Source: Planctomycetota bacterium (GTDB taxonomy: Bacteria; Planctomycetota; PUPC01; JACPCR01). Taken from it: a stretch of DNA of 15,311 nucleotides. Below the pieces are notes generated by a model that saw only the letters and a program-made list of their open reading frames with translations, was not told where the DNA came from and did not search any database. The stretch lies in contig JASLXP010001052.1 in NCBI GenBank assembly GCA_030740295.1, positions 1 through 15,311 on the forward strand, in the 5' to 3' direction. The stretch's first letter is position 1. Every line of letters starts with the position of its first letter. Below, one piece after another: positions 1 through 6,687 of the stretch. The translations under genes were made by a program, and so were the position numbers.

Positions 1-1371
1 GCCGGCCCCCATATGAGAACATAGAGAGGGAAAAAACACACGTCCGAAGAGCAAGAGGGACATCAAGCTGCAGACGGAAATTACGATGAACACTCTCAGC
101 ATAATCAGCCACAGTTCCGGCCCCATTTTATCCGGAACGAAAAGTATCATGTAGGCAAACAGATAAATGTGGGCGGCACTGAATAATCCATGACTCTTCC
201 TGCTCACCGCCAGTGCGTGCAGGTAAACAAGCACCACCGCACCTCCGGCTTTGAAGCTGAGCTCGAGGCGATGAGGGTCTGTGTTGTGAATGAGGAAGGC
301 GGCAATTGATGTCAGAATCACGGCGAGATGCGCGAGCCTAGCATTACGGGTGACTGCGCTGTATGCCCACGCGGCCGCGGTGGAGACCCCAAGCCACAGA
401 ACCGGCCAGTTCAGAATTCGCAGGTTCTGCGGAAGCCGGTCGGCCAATGTAAAAGTGTCGCTGTGCGGCGGCTTCAGGGAAATATACTCGCCAGTAATCG
501 TGGCCAGGATGGCGAGGGAGGCGGGCATCAGAATGACCAACACCTTCAGCTTCGTGAAGGCAGGGCCTGTTGGGGCGAGGCACAGAATGGCGACCGAAAG
601 GAACACTGAAGACGGCAGCAGATCGCACAGATAGAAAGTGAGATCGAGGGTCCATGACATCGCCAGATGATGGATGCAGGAAGTCAGCAGAACCGTGCCG
701 AGCATGACCCACTGTGCGGCCGGTGTTTCAAGCAGTCTCCGTTCCTTCAAGCGCAATCCCCTCTGTTCCATCAGAGCCAGAGGCGCGAGAAACAGAACCA
801 GCACATTAAGAGCCCAGCCTGCTATCAGCCAGGCCGGCTCGCGGTTCTCGTTAAACTCCCTGAAAGAGTTGCCCATCAGCGCGGGCGCGATCGCATTCCA
901 CGAGAAAAGGAAAAATAACCAGACAAGAATCGTCCACGAAAACCTGCTCGGCACTGTTCGCCCGGCGAAGCCGAATCGCAGCGTGGCGAGGGTGAGGCCC
1001 AGCATGCCCCACTGAATGCTCAGGTTCGAATCCATCGCGTGAAAGGCCAGCTCATCCAGAATGATGAAGCACGCGATGACGCAGACCGCCTCTACGAAAA
1101 AGACCTTGGCCGCGTCGTCAAGAATGCGGCGCGTCTGTACCAGGAACACGATGATGCCAACGAGCAGAAACTCATAGACCTCGAGCGCACCGAACGTCGC
1201 CAGGATCGCTTTGAGATTTCCGATCTCTTGGTCCTGAGGCTGAATCGCCAGGTAGATACCGGCAAACATCAGCATGGCACTGACCAGGTAAACGGGATTG
1301 CGCTCGATGATGTATCGGACAAAACGAGAGCCGGCATGGCTTCGTTCCAGGGATGATTCTGTCTGGCTCAT
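1..1371 (-). CDS. Polytopic integral membrane protein of unknown function, truncated by the window edge
   Basis: Reading the minus strand from the ATG at 1371 gives 457 codons without a stop, leaving the window at position 1, so the C-terminus is missing. The product is very hydrophobic, with about 12-14 likely membrane helices (roughly residues 27-44, 55-79, 91-110, 146-166, 180-200, 217-237, 250-267, 276-296, 321-341, 346-362, 376-390, 397-413 and 419-443). It begins with a short polar head followed by RYIIERNPVYLVSA. I do not recognise the family and see no transporter or enzyme signature. An in-frame ATG at 1416 would add 15 residues, and a stop at 1435-1437 limits the start. Neither start has a clear Shine-Dalgarno. 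It lies on the same strand as, and downstream of, the DUF4838 gene, so an export or cell-surface link is possible but unproven. That it is a real gene is well supported by its length and consistent composition; its function is unknown. Confidence 0.8.
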   Translation of the reverse strand, partial: MSQTESSLERSHAGSRFVRYIIERNPVYLVSAMLMFAGIYLAIQPQDQEIGNLKAILATFGALEVYEFLLVGIIVFLVQTRRILDDAAKVFFVEAVCVIACFIILDELAFHAMDSNLSIQWGMLGLTLATLRFGFAGRTVPSRFSWTILVWLFFLFSWNAIAPALMGNSFREFNENREPAWLIAGWALNVLVLFLAPLALMEQRGLRLKERRLLETPAAQWVMLGTVLLTSCIHHLAMSWTLDLTFYLCDLLPSSVFLSVAILCLAPTGPAFTKLKVLVILMPASLAILATITGEYISLKPPHSDTFTLADRLPQNLRILNWPVLWLGVSTAAAWAYSAVTRNARLAHLAVILTSIAAFLIHNTDPHRLELSFKAGGAVVLVYLHALAVSRKSHGLFSAAHIYLFAYMILFVPDKMGPELWLIMLRVFIVISVCSLMSLLLFGRVFFPSLCSHMGAG

Positions 1372-1579
1372 GGGTGGTATTTCGGCAGTTTTCGGCCTAT
1401 GGAATTCTGACGGCATGGCTGGCTTGCAGGCCTGTCATCTGCGGGGTACTCACTGGAGTAGCCAGCGTCTCGCTGTTGATGTCCTGCAATTGATGAAGTG
1501 GCCAGCCTCAAGGCAAGAACGGTGCCGCCGCCAGATGCCTCTAAAACGCCTGTTTTTCACGAGAACAACGTCCGCCGTT

Positions 1580-1613
1580 TTCACACTTGTGGAACTGTTT
1601 ACTCAAGTGTGAA
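1580..1613. repeat. Perfect inverted repeat, 10-bp arms with 14-nt loop
   Basis: TTCACACTTG at 1580-1589 is exactly complementary to CAAGTGTGAA at 1604-1613, with a 14-nt loop between. It begins about 42 bp past the stop of the minus-strand DUF4838 gene and about 165-210 bp before the possible starts of the membrane-protein gene. No T-run follows on either strand, so it is not a standard intrinsic terminator. It could be an operator for the downstream gene, an mRNA-stabilising hairpin or a factor-dependent terminator. The rest of the 283-bp spacer (1372-1654) shows no convincing ORF or promoter. Confidence 0.6.
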
Positions 1614-1654
1614 GCATGTTACATATCTTCAACATCTCTGGTGCACGACGATCT

Positions 1655-4345
1655 CTAATCCGCAGACTCATAAATCACTCGCGGGCCGGAGATGAATGCC
1701 ATGCACTGTTCGTGGTCCCCGCGCCAGATGGTGCCGCCTCGAAGGCCGACCGGATAGAGCGTGGAACATACTCCCCGCCGTATCTCCTTCTTGTTCCACT
1801 TCATGAACTCTGTCGAATAGTAGCGAGCGATGGGAAATCGCACGGGCAGGCCCTTCTTGACAAAATCTCTGCTCAGATGATGGGGGATTGGAAAGACGAT
1901 TTCCGCCTGCCAGCCGGTATCGGTTTTCTTCGCCGCAAAATGGATATCAAGTTTTTTCCATGGCCCGTATTGCAGTGCACCTGCAGCGTTAAAACGAATG
2001 CTCGCATTTCGGATTCCGGGCCTGGGCGCGGGGAAACAGAGCGAAATGGAATCGTCGAAGCGCAGCTTTGGGTAAACCGACTTTTCCGTATTCAAGCCTT
2101 CGACCTCGGAGTGCATCAGCCGGGCATCGCCATCACACTTGAAGGCCATATAAAGCAGTTTTCCTTTTGTGAACATCCAGACTTTCGTGGTCCCCGGTGC
2201 CGTATCGCGCACTCGGCGACTTACAATAAACTTGCCTGAGAAAATCGGAGCTCCCCATTCCATTTCATTGATCTCGCCATCCATTGAGGGGGACCGTTCG
2301 GATTCCTTCAGAATCAGCAGTCCACGTTCTTTGATGAGCTCGCCGAGGAACGCGGCCGCATCGCTCACACTGCCCGCAGGCAATTTCGCTACCTCTTTCT
2401 GCAATGCAACGTCGATGGCATTTTGAATGGATGCCGCGTTCTGAACTTTGGCGCTGGCGAGCGCTCCATCCACAAGGTGGTCTCTCATCCGATTGAAGGC
2501 CAGTACCGGTACCCGGTCGAATTGCCTGCTCATCTCATCGAAGGACGCCATGTAGATTCCGCACTTCAGACCCTTTGCTCGATCGTACGCTGCTTTGAAT
2601 GAACCTCCGGACACCCAGGTCTGAAGGACTTTCAGCGCTTCTGAAAAATTGAATTTTTCCGCGCCGGCCAACGCATCGAGACGCTGGCCCGCGTGGTATC
2701 GATAGGAGAGCGTTCTGGTGAATGCGAAGGAGTCTTTGAAAAACCTGATACGTTCGCGAATCGCCGGCGCTTCGGTCTTCAGTTCCGCCGCATCCAGAAG
2801 TTTCATGGCCTGGTCGCATTTCGCCGGCGGAAATATCTCGATCTGTTTCGCATCCCGGAGCCAGCGATAGTTGCTGCGCCGGCTCACCAGCGTCTGGGTA
2901 CACCAGGTCTCTTCCAGGAATTCGAAATAGGCTTTCATTTCTGCCGCGGCCGGGCCGAACATGTTCGCGTAAAACTCATCGAGCAGTTCCGCAGGGTCGA
3001 GCGTGTTGTCCCAGAGTAGCTTTGAAATGAGCCAGTACTTCGGTCCGTCGAGACCCCAACTCGGATAGCATTCGCCGTAGAATGCATCCACGCCGACGGT
3101 GTAGCGATTTTTTATGTTCTTCAGCAGGTACCGATTGTAGATACGAGGAATGACGAAACCGCCACCATAGATGTATTCATAGATGCCCATCCGTGCCGCC
3201 ATCTGTCGCCACTTTCCCGCGCTCTCGTAAAACTCCTTCTGCTCGTTCTTGTCGTGGAGTTGCGCGCTGTCGAGCGTCAGATATGGCACGATCATCGGAT
3301 GGAGCTTGATCGCACCTGGAGGGAGCGAACGCAGCCCGGCATAGGCAAGGCATCCGAGCCGCTTATCAGGATGCACTTTGGACACACGCTCTGCGATTTC
3401 GTTGTAGAACTTGAAAAACGCATACGCGATGCGAGCGCGCTTCTCCTCGATGCCGGCCGGTGCGACCGCCAGGCACTGCCTGCATTCGCAGTACTTGTTG
3501 GAGTCGTTCATGCCGATGCTGTGTGTGCCGGCCTCGGGATTATCGTTGAAGAATTGGATGATTTGCCGGCTGACGAATTCAACCAGCTCAGGGTTTGAAA
3601 CGCAGGGCTGAAAATCATCGTGATGCCGAGGCTGATAGCGCTTGCCTTTGACTTCCGGATACCACTCAGGATGCTGCTCGAAATGGGTGGCGGGTGGAAT
3701 GATGCTTCGCAGCGCGTGATGAAACTTGTCGCGATAGCGAACTCGAAACGCGTGCACATCAAGCGGACGAAACCATCGGCTTTTGTAGTCCGGTTCTTCG
3801 ACGATGTCCGTGTCTGCCGGAACCTCGACCGACTCGGTCTTTGGAATAATGCGTCCCAACCAATCATCGCCGTCTTTCTTCGGCTCCCAGAAACGCTGCC
3901 ATGTATCCATATACCACCGGCATCCTGCGAACTTTTCTAACACATGATGCGCGGCCCAATGGTCGCCCCATCGGAATTTGCCTGCCATATACAGGTCGCG
4001 GCCAACCGCACGGATGATGAAGCCGTCGTCGTCGAGCTTGTCCAGGTCCGCGCCAATGGCCTTGTCGAGACGAGGCTGGCGTCCCAGCCAGATGCGGTAT
4101 TCGAACATCTCATCGAGGTTCCTGCCCTTGACCTGACTGTCTTTGATGACCCGCACGTTCAGGCCAGTGATCTGTTTCAGATAACGCTGCAGGATTCGAT
4201 GTCCGCCCCAGTACGGATACTTGTACTTCGGAGGGTTGGCGGTGATAATGATGGCGGTTTTGACGCCTGGCTTGGCGAGGATGAAGGGGGCATCCTCGGC
4301 GGAGAGGGCTGAGAGGATAAGAGCGGATGAAATCAGACCGGTCAC
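1655..4345 (-). CDS. Exported DUF4838-family protein with C-terminal CBM9-like domain (paralog A)
   Basis: This 896-residue protein has a short signal peptide (residues 1-16, cleavage likely after LSALSA). Residues about 30-175 resemble the N-terminal alpha/beta domain that precedes family-67-type glycosidase barrels (IWLGRQ at 85-90, DGFIIRAVGRDLYMAG at 107-122). Residues about 185-480 match DUF4838, with HPEWYP at 225-230, CVSNPEL at 248-254 and SIGMNDSNKYCECRQC at 276-291, whose CxCxxC is typical of the family. A helical linker leads to a CBM9-like beta-sandwich (about 685-890, beginning DGEINEMEWG). The family is presumed to bind or hydrolyse polysaccharide outside the cytoplasm; no reaction can be assigned. 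The start is GTG: a stop lies only five codons upstream, and AAGG sits 9 nt before it. The reading frame is intact. The PP2C fragment lies 85 bp upstream on the same strand. The family call is firm and the substrate is unknown. Confidence 0.88.
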   Translation of the reverse strand: MTGLISSALILSALSAEDAPFILAKPGVKTAIIITANPPKYKYPYWGGHRILQRYLKQITGLNVRVIKDSQVKGRNLDEMFEYRIWLGRQPRLDKAIGADLDKLDDDGFIIRAVGRDLYMAGKFRWGDHWAAHHVLEKFAGCRWYMDTWQRFWEPKKDGDDWLGRIIPKTESVEVPADTDIVEEPDYKSRWFRPLDVHAFRVRYRDKFHHALRSIIPPATHFEQHPEWYPEVKGKRYQPRHHDDFQPCVSNPELVEFVSRQIIQFFNDNPEAGTHSIGMNDSNKYCECRQCLAVAPAGIEEKRARIAYAFFKFYNEIAERVSKVHPDKRLGCLAYAGLRSLPPGAIKLHPMIVPYLTLDSAQLHDKNEQKEFYESAGKWRQMAARMGIYEYIYGGGFVIPRIYNRYLLKNIKNRYTVGVDAFYGECYPSWGLDGPKYWLISKLLWDNTLDPAELLDEFYANMFGPAAAEMKAYFEFLEETWCTQTLVSRRSNYRWLRDAKQIEIFPPAKCDQAMKLLDAAELKTEAPAIRERIRFFKDSFAFTRTLSYRYHAGQRLDALAGAEKFNFSEALKVLQTWVSGGSFKAAYDRAKGLKCGIYMASFDEMSRQFDRVPVLAFNRMRDHLVDGALASAKVQNAASIQNAIDVALQKEVAKLPAGSVSDAAAFLGELIKERGLLILKESERSPSMDGEINEMEWGAPIFSGKFIVSRRVRDTAPGTTKVWMFTKGKLLYMAFKCDGDARLMHSEVEGLNTEKSVYPKLRFDDSISLCFPAPRPGIRNASIRFNAAGALQYGPWKKLDIHFAAKKTDTGWQAEIVFPIPHHLSRDFVKKGLPVRFPIARYYSTEFMKWNKKEIRRGVCSTLYPVGLRGGTIWRGDHEQCMAFISGPRVIYESAD

Positions 4346-4430
4346 GTCGTTATGCCTTCAGAGTAAACAGGACAAGACAATGGACGATATTCGATGGACG
4401 AGGATTTGGCTAAAGCTCAGTCGGATGCCG

Positions 4431-4772
4431 TCAGATCGTATCGACTTCCAGGACTACGACGGCGATGTTGTCTGTGCCGCCGAGCTCGTTTGCCCGCTTG
4501 ATCAGGGCTCGGCATGCTTTCGCAGGCGATTGTTCTGAGAGCACCGGGCCCAGATCTGATGTGCCATTTTCCACGTACTTGCTGAGGCCATCTGAACAGA
4601 GGCAGAAAATGTCCCCTGGCTGGGGTTGGCAGGTGAGGAGGGTGAAGTCTTCGAATGAAGTGATGTCTTTGGGTTGGGCCGGGTCTATCTGGTCCTGGTT
4701 GTCAGCGTTTTCAAATTGACCGACCCAGTTGGTGAGTTCTCTGGCGTTTTGGCGCATGAGTGCGGCCCGCAT
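4431..4772 (-). CDS. C-terminal part of a PP2C-type protein phosphatase (truncated or frame-broken)
   Basis: The 113 residues contain the C-terminal hallmarks of PP2C Ser/Thr phosphatases: RQNARELTNWVG near the start, GDIFCLCSDGLSKYV at about 53-67, and GGTDNIAVVVLEV near the end, where the Asp of GTDN is a metal ligand. A complete bacterial PP2C has about 240-260 residues. The N-terminal half, with the NED and DGMGG metal-binding segments, is not visible in any frame upstream. The frame is open back to a stop at 4896-4898, so coding may begin before the ATG at 4772. Restoring one T in the TTT at 4796-4798 would join it to the unknown gene upstream. It may be a remnant, or the tail of a longer phosphatase-like protein interrupted by sequence errors. 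The PP2C assignment of this segment is good; activity is doubtful as read. Confidence 0.65.
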   Translation of the reverse strand: MRAALMRQNARELTNWVGQFENADNQDQIDPAQPKDITSFEDFTLLTCQPQPGDIFCLCSDGLSKYVENGTSDLGPVLSEQSPAKACRALIKRANELGGTDNIAVVVLEVDTI

Positions 4773-4774
4773 GG

Positions 4775-5398
4775 TCAGTCGCGCATTGCGCTGGCTTTCA
4801 CCGCCAGCTCGAGATGTTCTTCGAGGACCATCACAGGCCCGGGCAGGAACCGAAGGCTCTGACCTTCTTGATAGAGGAACCCGAATGCTTCGGGGTTATC
4901 TGCCAGCCAGAATCTGCCATCGCCTGTCTGATAAGAAGCTTCTTCGAGCAGGCGATAAAGGCATCTGAGGAACTCGGCAAAGTCCAGGACGGATTCTGTA
5001 TTCCAGATAAATTTGCCGCCGACTGCGATGACTGCATCCAAAGGGCATACATGGATGCCGGCCAGATTTTCCTGTGCTTTGCCAAGCGGGCCCCAAAGAG
5101 GGGGAACAGTTGATCGTAATAGGTCGCTTTAAGGATTATCTGGCGCGTTTGCTGCCAGAGGTCACGGAACCCATTAGCGAGATTGGGGACCGGGTATCGC
5201 CAGAGCAAATTGGATTTAAGTGGCTCGATGAAGCGAAGCGACATTTGCTCCACGCCATTCGACCACCTGGACAGTTCCGTAACTGACATGACAGCCCAAT
5301 ACCGGCCTTGGGGGAGACGTGGTACCGACATAAGAGTCATCCCAAGCGCCGAAGTTTCCTCCCACGAAAAACTTCGGGCGGGTAAGTAATGCCCGCAA
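4775..5398 (-). pseudogene. Unknown protein of about 208 residues, broken by two apparent compensating indels
   Basis: Three minus-strand segments give natural-looking protein only if the frame changes twice. The first runs from 5398 through KFFVGGNFGAWDDSYVG. The second, in another frame, carries GRYWAVMSVTELSRW to ATYYDQLFP. The third returns to the first frame with PLWGPLGKAQENLAG, then AVGGKFIWNTESVLDF, to the stop at 4775-4777. Removing one G from the G-run at 5310-5314 and adding one to the G-run at 5100-5104 joins them. No ATG opens the first segment: the candidates are TTG at 5398 or GTG near 5375. An ATG at 5412 opens the second frame instead. I do not recognise the fold. The product would be soluble, mixed alpha/beta and rich in aromatic residues. 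It abuts the PP2C fragment and is divergent from the SbcD-like gene. Confidence 0.45.
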
Positions 5399-5493
5399 GA
5401 CGTAAGAGGCATTTTAATTCTCAGGTCTTGGCTCGCAGAGGCTCAGCGGTTCTACTGTTTGAATTGGCATGTGCGGTCGAGTATTTCAGATGC

Positions 5494-6657
5494 ATGGCGT
5501 CCATGCTTTCCGAGACCGACCTGAGGCAAACAGACCAATCCGAAGTGGCCCTGAGAATCCTCCATACGGCAGATTGGCACCTGGGCATGAGATTTCCTTC
5601 GATGGATGAGGTGGATCAGGTGAAGCTCTCGAGGGCCAGACTGGAGGTGATTGATGACATCCTGGCTGAGGCGGAGGCATGGGACGTGGCTGCGATCCTC
5701 TGTGCCGGTGACCTCTTCGATGAGCCAAGCCCTGACAAACAATGGTGGGAGGGCCTCCTCACCGCTCTGGAGAAGAGGGATTTTTCCAATCGGCCCGTGT
5801 TCCTCTTGCCCGGCAATCATGACCCTCTGACGCCCAACTCCGTATACCATCCAAGCCACGCCTTCAGGGGCAGATTGCCGAAAGGGGTCCATGTGGTGGA
5901 CCGTTCTGATTTCGTTTACGAAATATCCGAGGAAGCGGTGCTCTTTTCATCCCCCTGCACTTCGCAGGCAGGTGACAAAGATCTTGCCCTGGGCCTGCCG
6001 GTCCGGGAGGAGGCAGATACACGCATCCGGATAGGTATGGTTCACGGGCAGACGCACCACTTTGAAGGCTATGAGACCAGCTTTCCCATCGCGAAGGATG
6101 CCGCCGCTCGGAGAGGGTTCGATTACATAGCCCTCGGTGATACGCACAGCTTCCTCGAAGTTGAAGACTCTCCCATGGCCTATCCCGGCACCCCGGAACA
6201 ATCAAGATTCGGGGAAGAAACCCCCAGCCATGCCATTCTTGTCTCTTTCAAACGCCGCACAAGAAAGCCCCGAATACAGCTTCAGAGGGTAGGAAGGTGG
6301 CGGTGGCGAGAGGAACGATGTGAAGACCTCGGCAGCCTGCGCTCCATCAGAGAGAGCCCCGATCTTGGCAAAACAGTGATGCGACTCATTCTTGACATGA
6401 CAGTCTCTCTTTCCGAGCGAGAGAAGGTCGAGACCATCCTGTCGGAGTTGAAGGGCACCCCAGCGGTCCATGGGAGGGTTGGAGTCCTGATGGTGGACCA
6501 GAGTTCTTTGCGAGTGGACACGCGTGACGGCGGTGCCTTTCCACCTGACCTGCCGGAATCACTTGGTAAAGTGATATCAAGACTTCAGGAGGACAAGAGC
6601 GCGGAAACGGAAGAGGCGCTCTGTCTCCTCTATCGCCTGATCAGGGATGCGAACTAA
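5494..6657 (+). CDS. SbcD/Mre11-like DNA repair metallophosphoesterase
   Basis: The calcineurin-like metallophosphoesterase motifs occur in order (numbered from the longest possible start at 5389): LHTADWHLG at 58-66, CAGDLFDE at 105-112, PGNHDP at 141-146, GMVHGQTH at 216-223 and YIALGDTHSF at 246-255. These residues bind the two Mn ions in the SbcD/Mre11/YhaO nuclease group, which processes DNA ends with an SMC-like ATPase partner. No SbcC/Rad50 partner is present here. The last metal motif reads GDTH rather than the commoner GHxH. About 150 residues after the catalytic domain may form a capping domain. The start is uncertain: ATGs at 5389, 5494 and 5503 are in frame and none has a strong Shine-Dalgarno. 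I prefer 5494 because the extra 35 residues from 5389 look non-homologous and overlap the divergent gene. The DUF4838 gene follows 30 bp later, so they may be co-transcribed. Confidence 0.8.
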   Translation: MASMLSETDLRQTDQSEVALRILHTADWHLGMRFPSMDEVDQVKLSRARLEVIDDILAEAEAWDVAAILCAGDLFDEPSPDKQWWEGLLTALEKRDFSNRPVFLLPGNHDPLTPNSVYHPSHAFRGRLPKGVHVVDRSDFVYEISEEAVLFSSPCTSQAGDKDLALGLPVREEADTRIRIGMVHGQTHHFEGYETSFPIAKDAAARRGFDYIALGDTHSFLEVEDSPMAYPGTPEQSRFGEETPSHAILVSFKRRTRKPRIQLQRVGRWRWREERCEDLGSLRSIRESPDLGKTVMRLILDMTVSLSEREKVETILSELKGTPAVHGRVGVLMVDQSSLRVDTRDGGAFPPDLPESLGKVISRLQEDKSAETEEALCLLYRLIRDAN

Positions 6658-6674
6658 TCAGCCATTAGCCCTGC

Positions 6675-6678
6675 GGAG
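6675..6678 (+). promoter_or_regulatory. Ribosome binding site for DUF4838 paralog B
   Basis: GGAG lies 9 nt before the ATG at 6688. It supports that start over the out-of-frame ATG at 6684 and the in-frame ATG at 6700. Confidence 0.6.
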
Positions 6679-6687
6679 ACTCAATGA

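Noticed and set aside
290..1356. Several plus-strand open frames of 80-115 codons over the first 1.4 kb
   Set aside because: They lie opposite a continuous 457-codon membrane-protein frame on the minus strand. Their products look like antisense translation (Arg-, Gln- and His-rich, no motifs).
1616..2239. Plus-strand open frame of 207 codons
   Set aside because: It is antisense to the C-terminal CBM9-like part of the well-supported DUF4838 gene and has no recognisable domain.
4775..5412. T6SS TagF, SUFU-like or PP2C N-terminal identity for the unknown broken gene
   Set aside because: Superficial similarities did not include the defining motifs of any of these families, so no function was assigned.
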